Below are positions 1 through 8,023 of a stretch of DNA of 64,000 nt, in pieces. The translations under genes and the position numbers were made by a program. Below the pieces are notes generated by a model. That model saw only the letters and a list, made by a program, of their open reading frames with translations. It had not been told where the DNA came from and ran no database searches. Origin of the DNA: Ensifer sp. PDNC004 (lineage in GTDB: Bacteria; Pseudomonadota; Alphaproteobacteria; Rhizobiales; Rhizobiaceae); the NCBI RefSeq assembly GCF_016919405.1, contig NZ_CP070352.1, positions 124,001-188,000 on the forward strand, read 5' to 3'. The first letter of the stretch is position 1; each line of letters opens with the position of its first letter.

Positions 1-1109
1 ACACGCAAGCCGTCGATCATCGGCCCCAGCTCGATCGGCCGGTATTCAGCCTTGTTCTCAGGCCCAAGGGCCAGCACGTAGCGGCGCCCCTGATCGGTAC
101 CGATCGCCTGATCGTCGATCAGAACGGTGCGGGCGGGCTCGGCTGTCACCAGGTTCACCCGTGCAAAAAGGCCGGGCGCGAGCAGTCCGTCCGGGTTCGC
201 GACGATCGCGCGGGCCCGGATCGTGCCGGTGCTGCGTTCGACCTGGTTGCTGATGAAATCGAGAACGCCGGCATGGGGGAAACCGGTATCCGTCATGACG
301 CCAATCCCGACGGGCAGCGTCTCGGTGGCGCCTTCTCCCTTGTCAGGCCGCGCTCGCCCGACAAAATCGAGAAACGTCGCCTCGTCTATGTCGAAGTAGA
401 CATAAAGCGGGTCCATCGAAACGATGGTGGTCAGGAGCGTGGCGGCGCCGGCATTGCCCCCTGAAACCAGGTTGCCTTCGGTCACTCGCACGCGATCGAC
501 CCGCCCACCGATCGGAGCCACGACGCGGGTGAAGGAGAGATCGAGCTCTGCCGCAGCCACTGCCGCCTTGGCAATTTCGACCTCGGCCTGCCGTTGGCGC
601 TGGACGGCTTCGGCATCGTCATAGGTCTTGCGCGACACGGTTCCGTTCGGAACCAGGGTTTTGGCGCGCTGGAACGCGATGTCGGCGTGATCGAGCAGGA
701 CGATCGCCTGTTTCAACCGCGCCGTGGCGGCGTCCAGGGCGACCTGGAACGGTCGCGGATCTATCTGAAACAGGATCTGTCCTGCTTTCACGAGCGCGCC
801 TTCGGGAACACTGACGCTGTCGACGGCGCCGCCGACGCGCGGACGCAGTTCAACGGATTTTGCCGCCTCGAAATGGCCCGTGAATTCCACCGCCGGCGCG
901 ACCTCGCGCGTGACGACCTCGGCGACCGGAACCTTGGGCATGGGCGCACCCGTGGTACCGGTCGCCGCGACTGCCTCGGACGCACTGGTCGAGGAGGCAA
1001 GCGCAAGAAGGCGTTTGGCGAAGGTTCCCGCTCCATCGTTGTTGACAAGGGCAAGCCCCCCAACGGCTGCGATACCGGCTAGAAACAGGGCGGCGGCCTT
1101 TTTACGCAT
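1..1109 (-). CDS. RND efflux periplasmic adaptor (MFP/HlyD family), C-terminus off the left edge
   Basis: This reads without a stop from an ATG at 1109 to base 1, so about 369 residues are present and the C-terminus is missing. Membrane fusion proteins of this family link an inner-membrane RND pump to an outer-membrane channel. Visible parts are an N-terminal hydrophobic segment after MRKKAAALF, a lipoyl half-motif (ELRPRVGGAVDSVSVPEGA), the DPRPF segment, an alpha-hairpin rich in A, K, E and Q, the return half (FTRVVAPIGGRVDRV), and a beta-barrel with DPLYVYFDIDE. These match the AcrA/MexE subfamily well. The RND pump gene is expected just beyond the left edge. The family call is secure; the substrate is unknown. 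Confidence 0.9.
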   Translation of the reverse strand, partial: MRKKAAALFLAGIAAVGGLALVNNDGAGTFAKRLLALASSTSASEAVAATGTTGAPMPKVPVAEVVTREVAPAVEFTGHFEAAKSVELRPRVGGAVDSVSVPEGALVKAGQILFQIDPRPFQVALDAATARLKQAIVLLDHADIAFQRAKTLVPNGTVSRKTYDDAEAVQRQRQAEVEIAKAAVAAAELDLSFTRVVAPIGGRVDRVRVTEGNLVSGGNAGAATLLTTIVSMDPLYVYFDIDEATFLDFVGRARPDKGEGATETLPVGIGVMTDTGFPHAGVLDFISNQVERSTGTIRARAIVANPDGLLAPGLFARVNLVTAEPARTVLIDDQAIGTDQGRRYVLALGPENKAEYRPIELGPMIDGLR

Positions 1110-1592
1110 TCTCGTTCACCTTCATTTGTTCACGCGCCCGGCCGGAGTGGCCACGGCAACGATCAGTTCTTCGCGAAGGTGCGGTTTCCAACGATGGAAA
1201 GGTCAAGACCTCCAGAAATTTCTTTCGCTTACCCTGATGCGAATGATCAGGATCTGCCGGAAAGAGATTGGAAAATCTGCATTTTCGTCTTGTGTATTCT
1301 TAGCGGCCGGCACTCCGGTAGGGGAGCCGCCGCGCACGATTGAGCCGTGCTCTCCGCTGGGGCGCCACGCCACTCTCATTGGTGCCGTCGCGCCGAAAGT
1401 CCCGCCAGGCGATCGGTGCAGCTTCGCCGTCGCATTCAGAGCCTACGGCATCCGAACCCAAAAGCGTCGGCCGTAATCCGACACCCCTTGACCTTACCAG
1501 CGCTGGAAGCCGCAGCCTGCGGGCATTTCCGCTTGCCGCCGTCAGAAGCCGGCCGGCGAGCGGATCCGAACTCTCATGAGGAAACATTTGAT
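1110..1592. other. 483-bp divergent intergenic region
   Basis: This lies between the divergent efflux adaptor and the ferredoxin reductase and should carry both promoters. Overlapping frames run through it, but none shows a recognisable protein family or a ribosome binding site in front of a start. I see no clear operator palindrome. Confidence 0.5.
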
Positions 1593-2606
1593 ATGACCGT
1601 CAAACGCATAGACATACGATCGGCGCGGACAAACCTGGAGGTGCATGCCGACCAGACCATTCTCGACGCCGCGCTCGCGGCCAAGCTTCCTTACCCCCAT
1701 GGCTGCAGGTCCGGGCGGTGCGGCGCTTGCAAGTCTCGGCTGATCGAAGGCGAGGTGGAGCTGCTCCAGCATTCGCTCTTCGCTCTCACCGATGAGGAGA
1801 AAGCCGGCGGCCTTATCCTCGCCTGTCGGGCGCTTCCCGTAACGGACACTGCCGTGGCATGGCTTGGAAACGGCGAAGAAGATACGCCTCAGTCGCCCCA
1901 ACTGCTAAACGGCATCGTGACGCATCTGGAGGACCTCACGCACGACATCAAGCTGGTGCGCATCGATGCCGTGGGTGGGGCGAGTTCGCGCTTCGTCGCG
2001 GGGCAATATGCCGATGTCCGCTTTGAAGGGGTCCCGGCCCGCAGCTATTCCATGGCCAATCGACACGGCGATGGCGGTGTGGAGTTCCACATTCGTCATG
2101 TCGTCGGCGGCGCGACCTCGCAACATGTGCACGGCGCTCTGAAGGCAGGCGACAGGGTGGCGCTGGAATACCCGATGGGATCGTCGTATCTGCGGGAGAA
2201 CCATTCCGGTCCGATCCTCTGCATCGCCGGCGGCTCCGGTCTAGCACCGATCAAGTCGATCGTCGAAACGGCCCTTGCCCACGGCATGAAGCAGCCGATC
2301 CATCTCTACTTCGGCGCACGCAGCGAGCGCGATCTCTATCTCGTCGATCATTTCCGCGCGCTCGCCGAGTGGCACGCCAATCTCGTCTTCCAGGCGGTCT
2401 TGTCGGAGGCGGATTCGGCGCACCACCGCCGGGGGTTTGTGACAGAGGCCGTGGCCGAGGATCTGTCTGACCTCGACGGATGGAAAGCCTATGTCGCCGG
2501 CCCACCGCCGATGGTGGATGCGGCGATGGAGGTCGCCTTTGCGCGTGGCCTGAACCGCTCGGACATGCATGCCGACGTGTTTTTCACGCCCGAACCGGCG
2601 GAATAG
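1593..2606 (+). CDS. 2Fe-2S ferredoxin / FAD-NAD(P)H oxidoreductase
   Basis: A 337-aa electron-transfer reductase of the class I oxygenase-reductase type. The plant-type ferredoxin domain (residues about 1-90) has the cluster cysteines C38, C43, C46 and C78 in the motif CRSGRCGAC. It is followed by an FAD domain with ARSYSMAN (about 165-172) and an NAD(P) domain with CIAGGSGLAPIKS and the terminal AGPPPMVDAAM. An in-frame upstream extension exists, but ATG 1593 is preferred because GAGG lies 10-15 bases upstream and the ferredoxin fold begins immediately. Relatives pass electrons from NAD(P)H to ring-hydroxylating oxygenases, monooxygenases or CDP-deoxyglucoseen dehydratase. No oxygenase component lies next to it, so the partner is unknown. 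Confidence 0.88.
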   Translation: MTVKRIDIRSARTNLEVHADQTILDAALAAKLPYPHGCRSGRCGACKSRLIEGEVELLQHSLFALTDEEKAGGLILACRALPVTDTAVAWLGNGEEDTPQSPQLLNGIVTHLEDLTHDIKLVRIDAVGGASSRFVAGQYADVRFEGVPARSYSMANRHGDGGVEFHIRHVVGGATSQHVHGALKAGDRVALEYPMGSSYLRENHSGPILCIAGGSGLAPIKSIVETALAHGMKQPIHLYFGARSERDLYLVDHFRALAEWHANLVFQAVLSEADSAHHRRGFVTEAVAEDLSDLDGWKAYVAGPPPMVDAAMEVAFARGLNRSDMHADVFFTPEPAE

Positions 2607-2675
2607 CCACTGTCGGGCGTGAAAACTGGCGGAGCGGCTGCTTAACTCGCGATGCGGAAGCAGCCTGGCGGAAGC

Positions 2676-2978
2676 TCAGCGAAACTGCGCGCCCGCCATC
2701 TCCTCCAACTGCGGCCTTCTGATTCTGACCTTGTCGACGTTGCGGCCATCCAAGGCGACGACTTCATAGGTCAGGCCACCGAAGCTGACGCTTTCACCCT
2801 GGTTTGGCAAATGCCCCAGGCGCCAGAGAACGAGGCCCGCCAGCGTGGAGTAGCGGTCGGCCTCATCCACGAGATCGACGTCCAGCAGCTTTGAGACATG
2901 GCGGATATCGATCCATCCGTCGACGAGCAGCGCGCCGTCTTCCTCGTGCTCGACCGTCAACTGGTCGTGATCAGGCAA
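2676..2978 (-). CDS. Orphan CorC/HlyC transporter-associated domain protein (truncated hemolysin family)
   Basis: About 100 residues match only the C-terminal CorC/HlyC domain of the hemolysin/CBS-domain membrane protein family, from DGALLVDGWIDIR through YSTLAGLVLWRLGHLP to VALDGRNVDKVRIRRP. The membrane (DUF21) and CBS domains are absent upstream, and the frame further upstream (to 3179) has no family resemblance. A TTG at 2978 preceded by AGAAGGA could start a stand-alone protein. The alternative is a pseudogene remnant of a longer hemolysin whose 5' part was lost. The domain is certain; whether the gene is expressed is not. Confidence 0.6.
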   Translation of the reverse strand: MPDHDQLTVEHEEDGALLVDGWIDIRHVSKLLDVDLVDEADRYSTLAGLVLWRLGHLPNQGESVSFGGLTYEVVALDGRNVDKVRIRRPQLEEMAGAQFR

Positions 2979-3351
2979 GGCCAATCCTTCTATTGTTAAG
3001 GGGAAAAGAAAATGCGTCGCGCGCCCGTCTGGCAGACGGCTACGAGCGCAACGGAAGTGACCGCGGAACCGCTTCAGCGGCGCCGCGATTGTAGGGTCTG
3101 ATAAAGGTTGGTCAGGGTCGGCGTCGTCAGGCATGCCGCGTGGTCTGCCTTGTCGGATAGGCCAGATAAGGCGCGGCAAACAGCAAGCCGAACGCGGCCC
3201 ATCCTGCGCGACCGGAGAGGTGGCGGGTCGTCGTGACCGGATGGCGGACAGGCAATGGGCTTGGTGCAGCTGGGATCATGAGAAGAGGATGGTCTTTGTA
3301 GGAGGCTGGCTTCCGGGGGAGGGGGATGATCCCCGGAAGCCAAAAGCGGCG
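2979..3351. other. 373-bp region without a supported gene
   Basis: This separates the DUF2076 gene from the truncated hemolysin fragment. Short open frames exist, including a roughly 46-codon minus-strand frame with one hydrophobic stretch (FGLLFAAPYLAY), but it has no ribosome binding site and no known relative. Confidence 0.4.
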
Positions 3352-3918
3352 TCAAATATCTTCGTCGCCGCCGAAATCCATGTCGTCAGCGGGCGCTTCC
3401 GGCTCCGGAGCCGGGGCGGCGGGTTGAGCGGCCTGGGCCTCGTTGCCGCCAAACATGCCCGCGATCGCGTTGCCGAGCAGGACGCCACCGGCGACGCCCA
3501 TCGCAGTCTGCGCGGCGCCCGCGAGGAAGCCGCCGCCGGCGCGCTGTTGCATCGGCTGGCCGTAAGCCTGGCTCTGGTTGCCCCATGGCGAGCTCGGCGC
3601 GGCATGGCCATACCCGGCCTGTTGCGGCGCCGGGCGCGGAGGGGCAGCATTGCTGCCAAACATCGAGGCGAAGAAGCCACCGCGCTGCTGGCTCTGTGCA
3701 CTGTGCGCTTCCAGTTCTTCAATGCGGCGTTGAGCCGCCTCCAGCGCCTGCTCTTGCACGACGATCGTCTGCGCCATGTAATAGGGCGCGCCCTGCTGCT
3801 GGCCGATCCGCTCCTGAATGAATCGGTCCGCTTGCGCGTCGCGCGGAGCGGATTGCCGCTCCGCCTGGGCGAGCTTGGAGAACAGGCCGTCGATAGCCTG
3901 CTGATCATTGCGATCCAT
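3352..3918 (-). CDS. DUF2076 family protein
   Basis: A 188-aa protein. The N-terminal half (residues 1-75) is charged and helical, starting MDRNDQQAIDGLFSKL and containing YYMAQTIVVQEQALEAA followed by a probable coiled coil. This is characteristic of DUF2076, annotated in places as a periplasmic ligand-binding sensor-like protein with no proven function. The middle is low-complexity and rich in Gln, Pro and Ala. A glycine-rich hydrophobic segment (GGFLAGAAQTAMGVAGG, about 129-155) could insert in a membrane, and the tail is acidic (DDMDFGGDEDI). It starts 27 bp after the Bax-inhibitor-1 gene stops, so it is probably the last gene of the sigma-factor operon. Confidence 0.8.
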   Translation of the reverse strand: MDRNDQQAIDGLFSKLAQAERQSAPRDAQADRFIQERIGQQQGAPYYMAQTIVVQEQALEAAQRRIEELEAHSAQSQQRGGFFASMFGSNAAPPRPAPQQAGYGHAAPSSPWGNQSQAYGQPMQQRAGGGFLAGAAQTAMGVAGGVLLGNAIAGMFGGNEAQAAQPAAPAPEPEAPADDMDFGGDEDI

Positions 3919-3945
3919 GAGATATGTCCTTGATATCGGCGACTG

Positions 3946-4662
3946 TTATTCTTCCCGCTGGCCGGTGAAATTCAGCAGCAGCTGGAAGATGTTGACGAAG
4001 TTCAGGTAGAGCGAGAGGGCGCCGAAGACCGCCAGCTTCTGCTGGGATTCCTGGTCGAAGTTGTCGGCATACTGCTCCTTGATGTTCTGCGTGTCCCAGG
4101 CGGTCAGACCGACGAAGACGACGATGCCGATCACCGAGACGGCAAACTGAAGAGCGCTGGAGCCGAGGAAGATGTTGACGATCGAAGCGATCATCACGCC
4201 GATCAGGCCCATGATCATGAACGAACCGAACTTCGCAAGGTCCCGTTTCGTCACGTAGCCGTAGAGGCTCGTCGCGCCGAACATCGTGGCGGCGATGAAG
4301 AAGGTGCGGGCGATGCTGGCGCCGGTGAAGACCAGGAACACCGAGGCGAGCGACAGCCCCATGACGGCGCAGAAAGCCCAGAAGGTCATCTGCGCCGAAG
4401 ATGCCGACATCGAGTGCATCTTGAACGAGAAGAAAAAGACGAAGGCGAGGGGCGCCAGCATCACCACCCACTTCAGCGGGGTGGAGAAGATCGGCACGTA
4501 AAGCGCCGGCGTTGTGCCGACGATGAAGGCGACGAGGCCCGTCACCACGAGGCCGAGGCCCATATAGTTGAACACGCGCAGCATGTGCTGGCGAAGGCCC
4601 TCGTCGAGGGCGGCGGCCGAAGCCTGGCTCATACCGCCGAAGCGGTTCTGATTCTGATACAT
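3946..4662 (-). CDS. Bax inhibitor-1 / YccA family membrane protein
   Basis: A 238-aa integral membrane protein with about seven hydrophobic segments and the BI-1 family signature near the C-terminus (ALSLYLNFVNIFQLLLNF) plus the DTQNIKEQY segment before the last helix. Relatives are TMBIM/YccA/YbhL proteins, proposed pH-sensitive Ca2+ leak channels or interactors of membrane proteases. ATG 4662 is chosen over the longer open frame (to 4785) because GAGGAAACC stands just upstream and the extra N-terminus overlaps the anti-sigma gene. It begins 10 bp after the anti-sigma stop, which implies co-transcription with the ECF sigma pair. Confidence 0.9.
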   Translation of the reverse strand: MYQNQNRFGGMSQASAAALDEGLRQHMLRVFNYMGLGLVVTGLVAFIVGTTPALYVPIFSTPLKWVVMLAPLAFVFFFSFKMHSMSASSAQMTFWAFCAVMGLSLASVFLVFTGASIARTFFIAATMFGATSLYGYVTKRDLAKFGSFMIMGLIGVMIASIVNIFLGSSALQFAVSVIGIVVFVGLTAWDTQNIKEQYADNFDQESQQKLAVFGALSLYLNFVNIFQLLLNFTGQREE

Positions 4663-4672
4663 GAAGGTTTCC

Positions 4673-5449
4673 TCAGTAAAGTGAGTTCTTGAGAAGCTCG
4701 GCCTCGTCGCTGAGGCCGATGCCCGGCGTGCTTGAAACGACGGCATAGGCAACCTCGCCGACCTGCCACCAGGCAGCCTCGGCATTGGATAGGTTGAGGT
4801 CCTTCACGGGTTCGACCGCGAAGCGACCGGGCCTGCCGGCGAAAAGTGAAATGACTGTGCCCGCATCGGTCTTGACGCTCATCTCGACGCTGGGGCCAAA
4901 TTCCGAGGGGAACACCTGGACATCGACGACGTTCCAGCCCTTCGGGAGCTCCGGCATGACGATGGCGGTCGCGGCACGAATGTCGTCCCGGTCATAGGTC
5001 TGAACCTCCGGCTGCGACGGCATTCCCGCCCTGACGACCGAGGTCTGATGGGCGCGGATGGCGTGCTCCACGAAAGCCGGCGGATGGGCCGAGGCATTGA
5101 CTTCGCTCGGGCCGACCGCCGAATGCGCAATCCACCCGACTGACACCAGCAAGCCGACCGCCGCAACTTTTTGCAGCGCGTTCCAAACGCGCGCATTGGC
5201 CAGGCCAGATGAAAGGCGCCGAGCCGCCTCGCGCGTTTCCGGACGACCGGCAACGGCGTCCGACGTCATCGCCAGCTTGAGCGTGGTGCGCATGCCAAGG
5301 TCGGCCATGACGCGCGCCGCAGCATCCGGGTTCCTGGCAAGCCAGGTCTCGACCCGTAGCCGACCGGTCGCATCCAGCTGATTGTCGATGTAGGCGTCGA
5401 GATCGCCATCGGTAATCGTATCGACGTCAGTCACTGTCGCCTCCGACAA
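4673..5449 (-). CDS. Anti-sigma factor, single-pass membrane protein
   Basis: A 258-aa protein. The N-terminal cytoplasmic region (1-88) has the typical alphaproteobacterial anti-sigma opening ITDGDLDAYIDNQLD and WLARNPDAAARV. One membrane segment follows at about 92-111 (VAAVGLLVSVGWIAHSAVG), then a periplasmic domain. No HxxxCxxC zinc motif is seen, so it would be a non-ZAS type. Its start overlaps the sigma gene by 23 bp, the usual sign of translational coupling between an ECF sigma factor and its inhibitor. The function follows from topology and position; the inducing signal is unknown. Confidence 0.85.
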   Translation of the reverse strand: MSEATVTDVDTITDGDLDAYIDNQLDATGRLRVETWLARNPDAAARVMADLGMRTTLKLAMTSDAVAGRPETREAARRLSSGLANARVWNALQKVAAVGLLVSVGWIAHSAVGPSEVNASAHPPAFVEHAIRAHQTSVVRAGMPSQPEVQTYDRDDIRAATAIVMPELPKGWNVVDVQVFPSEFGPSVEMSVKTDAGTVISLFAGRPGRFAVEPVKDLNLSNAEAAWWQVGEVAYAVVSSTPGIGLSDEAELLKNSLY

Positions 5450-5957
5450 GCTTCAGATGGTTGGGCTTCTTCCGACCGCTTTCGAAATCCCTGAGGGCCG
5501 CTCGTGCGCGCGAGACGCGCGACATCAAGGTCCCGACGGGAATATCGAGTATGTCGGCCGCTTCCTGGTAGGAGAGATCTTCGACCGCAACGAGGTGTAG
5601 GGCTTCGCGCTGCTCTTCCGGCAACAGCATGAACGCTTCGCGAACCTGAGCGAGCCGGACGCTGTGTTCCTGGTGGGCCGGGTAGGACGCCGCCGCTTCC
5701 TGCGCCGTCTGGCAGTCACGCTGGCCGCGCGACATCGCCGACCGCACGCGATCGATATGGGCGTTGCGAACGATGGCGAAGAGCCAGTTCCGAAGGTTCG
5801 CACCTGACCGGAACGTCGAGCGCCGCTCGTAGGCTCTCACCAGGGCATCGTGGACGAGATCTTCAGCGTCCGGCGAATTGCGCGCAAGCGAACGCGCATA
5901 GCGCCGCAGCGCGGCCAGCTGCCCAATAACGTCGAAAGCACCCTTCTTAGAATCCAT
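5427..5957 (-). CDS. ECF-type RNA polymerase sigma factor
   Basis: A 176-aa sigma-70 family factor of the extracytoplasmic-function group. Region 2 is visible as ARNSPDAEDLVHDALVRA with NLRNWLFAIVRNAHIDRVR. Region 4 is LPEEQREALHLVAVEDLSYQ and the helix-turn-helix AADILDIPVGTLMSRVSRAR. The reading frame allows an extra 11 residues (start at 5990); I prefer the ATG at 5957 (MDSKKGAF), which begins near the usual start of region 2. It is first in an apparent operon with the anti-sigma, BI-1 and DUF2076 genes, so these are likely its regulon. ECF operons are commonly autoregulated, but I could not identify a convincing ECF promoter upstream. Confidence 0.92.
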   Translation of the reverse strand: MDSKKGAFDVIGQLAALRRYARSLARNSPDAEDLVHDALVRAYERRSTFRSGANLRNWLFAIVRNAHIDRVRSAMSRGQRDCQTAQEAAASYPAHQEHSVRLAQVREAFMLLPEEQREALHLVAVEDLSYQEAADILDIPVGTLMSRVSRARAALRDFESGRKKPNHLKLVGGDSD

Positions 5958-6098
5958 ACCCGCATATACGGAGCCGATGCGATTTCTCATCCATGGTCGA
6001 CGAAAAAAATATCATCCACCCGGATGCGGCACATTCGGATGGCATATTCGCCATCATAAGCGGAGCGCGCTTGCGCTTTGGTTGCCCGGGCGCTGCCC

Positions 6099-7361
6099 CT
6101 ATGTGCTCGCGGCTAGCGCTTCGAGGGTTGCGGCAAACAGCATACGGGCACCGTCGATGGAATGCGCGGGCTCGACATATTCCGCTTCATTGTGGCTGAG
6201 CCCGTCGCGGCAAGGCACGAAGATCATGGCGGCCGGCGCAACGCGATTGAGGAACAGGGCATCGTGGAAGGCGCCGGAAAGCATGCGCTTGGTCTTTAAT
6301 CCGAGCGAGGCGGCGGCGCGATCGAGACAGGCGAGCAGGCCGTCCGAGAACAGGGCGGGCGGCATGTCGAAGATTTGCCGCGCTGTGCTCTGGCAACCGT
6401 TCGCTTTGGAGGCGCTGTCTAATGCCTGCCGGACCCGCGCCTCCAAGTCGTCGATGGCTTTGGTCTCCGGGTGGCGCAGATCGACGCTAAACGTGACCGA
6501 ACCAGGTATCGCGTTCACCGAACCTGGTTCGACTGCGAAGCGGCCGACGGTGAAGCGTGCGCGCGGGTCGCTCGGCATGACATTCTTGTAAAGTGGTTCA
6601 AGCGCGGCAACGGCGGCGGCCATCGGGTCGCGACGGAATTCGAGCGCCGTCGTGCCGGCATGCGCTGCCTGTCCATCGATCGTGACCTCCAACCACCGCG
6701 TGCCTTGGATGCCGTAGACGATACCAACCGGTATGTTTTCCCGCTCGAGCGACGGCCCCTGTTCGATATGAAGCTCCAGGTATCCGGAGATCGGGAAGCC
6801 AAGTGGGCGCAATTCGGCGTCCGGCAAGGCTTTCAGTGTTGCCTCCAACTCGTCGACGAACGACGCTCCGTCGCGCCCGCGAAGATCGGACCAGGCCTCG
6901 GGGATCGCGCCGGCGGCAAATGCCATAGACCCCATCGTGCCCGGGGCAAAACGGCTTCCTTCCTCGTTGGTCCAGGCGACGACCTCAAGCGGAAGATCGG
7001 TCTCGATAGCGGCATCTTCGAGGCTCTCCATAACCTCGAAGGCCGTCAGGGTGCCGAGTGCCCCGTCAAAGCGCCCGCCGGTCGGCTGGCTGTCGAGGTG
7101 GCTGCCGATGACGAACGGCGGGCGATGAGGAAAACGGCTCTCCCGCCTGATGAACAGGTTGGCCATCGGATCCTGAAAGACACGAAAACCGCGCGCAAGC
7201 GCGAGTTCCGCCAGCATGAGGCGGGAGGCGCGATCCTCCGGCGACAAAGCCTGCCGGTTGACACCGCCGGCCGGCGTCCCGCCGATTCTTGCGAAATCGT
7301 CGAGACGCTTGAGCAGGCGCTTGCCGTTGATCGTTGTTCGAGAGGTCATCGTCGTTCTCAC
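6099..7361 (-). CDS. M20-family Zn-dependent amidohydrolase (allantoate / N-carbamoyl-L-amino acid hydrolase type)
   Basis: A 420-aa metal-dependent amidohydrolase. The two-metal ligands are all present: IGSHLDSQPTGGRFDGALG (H, D, D), NEEGSRF (EE), LELHIEQGP (H) and the C-terminal SGAFHDALF (H). The dimerisation domain has GQAAHAGTT. Family members cleave N-carbamoyl or ureido amides such as allantoate, N-carbamoyl-amino acids and beta-ureidopropionate. Relatives also deformylate aminopyrimidines, which is notable because the gene directly follows a TenA-like gene (12 bp apart). The start is the GTG at 7361 with AAGGCG upstream; ATG 7349 is an alternative. It is last in the btpA-tenA-amidohydrolase set. 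The true substrate is unknown. Confidence 0.85.
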   Translation of the reverse strand: MRTTMTSRTTINGKRLLKRLDDFARIGGTPAGGVNRQALSPEDRASRLMLAELALARGFRVFQDPMANLFIRRESRFPHRPPFVIGSHLDSQPTGGRFDGALGTLTAFEVMESLEDAAIETDLPLEVVAWTNEEGSRFAPGTMGSMAFAAGAIPEAWSDLRGRDGASFVDELEATLKALPDAELRPLGFPISGYLELHIEQGPSLERENIPVGIVYGIQGTRWLEVTIDGQAAHAGTTALEFRRDPMAAAVAALEPLYKNVMPSDPRARFTVGRFAVEPGSVNAIPGSVTFSVDLRHPETKAIDDLEARVRQALDSASKANGCQSTARQIFDMPPALFSDGLLACLDRAAASLGLKTKRMLSGAFHDALFLNRVAPAAMIFVPCRDGLSHNEAEYVEPAHSIDGARMLFAATLEALAAST

Positions 7362-7373
7362 ATGTCGCCTTGA

Positions 7374-8021
7374 TCAGCCGTAGGCTGCATCATGAAAGGC
7401 GATTTCCAGCTGCTGCGCTCGCCCGAAGATCGCGCTCAGGCGCTTGCGCTCGGAAGCGTCGAGCGTGTTGCCGGCCGCATCGAGTTCTTGCTTCAGCCAC
7501 ATCGCCTGGGCCGCGAACTCATCATCGGCGTGCATTTCCACCCATTCCTTCAAATGCGGATCGGCAAACGATGACCGGACGGCCCTTTTCGACCAGGTCC
7601 AGTACATCCACTCGGCCGCGAACATGGCAGCGACGGTATCGAGGAAACCGCCGTTTCGGGCGATCTCGAGCATGCCCGCCCGGAAAGCCTCGACCTCAGC
7701 AACATCGAGATCATAGGCGCCGGGATCGATGTTGCGCTCGGCAAAAATCCGCTCGAAATAGGCGATCTGCTGGTTGGCGAGCGCGTCCAGAACGGCAACC
7801 AGCCAGCGCTTCTGTTCAATTGTCTCGGCTTTCGCCGTCGCGAAGGCGAAGATCGAGATCGCGGTTTCCACGAACGCGCCCTCATAGACGAGATAGCGTT
7901 CGAAAACCGGCGTGGGCAGGCGCTCCGTGACAATGTCATAGACAAAGCGATGGTTCACCATGGCTTCGAAGACGGCGGCGTTCTCCCGCAGGATCTGTTC
8001 CGAAAGCGTTTCAGCCGCCAT
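7374..8021 (-). CDS. TenA/PQQC-fold protein (TenA_E-like, lacks the classical Cys)
   Basis: A 215-aa all-helical TenA family protein. In classical TenA (thiaminase II, aminopyrimidine aminohydrolase) the catalytic cysteine sits in a PCYWLYY-type motif. Here the aligned segment reads AAEWMYWTW, with no cysteine. The catalytic C-terminal glutamate appears conserved (QLEIAFHD). The N-terminal substrate aspartate of QDSYYL aligns with Glu in VYEGAFVE. It therefore resembles the cysteine-less TenA_E class. The ATG at 8021 is 2 bp after the BtpA-family stop, and a GTG at 8027 overlaps that stop, so the two are translationally coupled. The family call is strong; the reaction is inferred only. Confidence 0.85.
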   Translation of the reverse strand: MAAETLSEQILRENAAVFEAMVNHRFVYDIVTERLPTPVFERYLVYEGAFVETAISIFAFATAKAETIEQKRWLVAVLDALANQQIAYFERIFAERNIDPGAYDLDVAEVEAFRAGMLEIARNGGFLDTVAAMFAAEWMYWTWSKRAVRSSFADPHLKEWVEMHADDEFAAQAMWLKQELDAAGNTLDASERKRLSAIFGRAQQLEIAFHDAAYG

Positions 8022-8023
8022 CG

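Noticed and set aside
3127..3282. A roughly 46-codon minus-strand frame with one hydrophobic stretch
   Set aside because: No ribosome site, no known relative, and within a region carrying a degraded gene.
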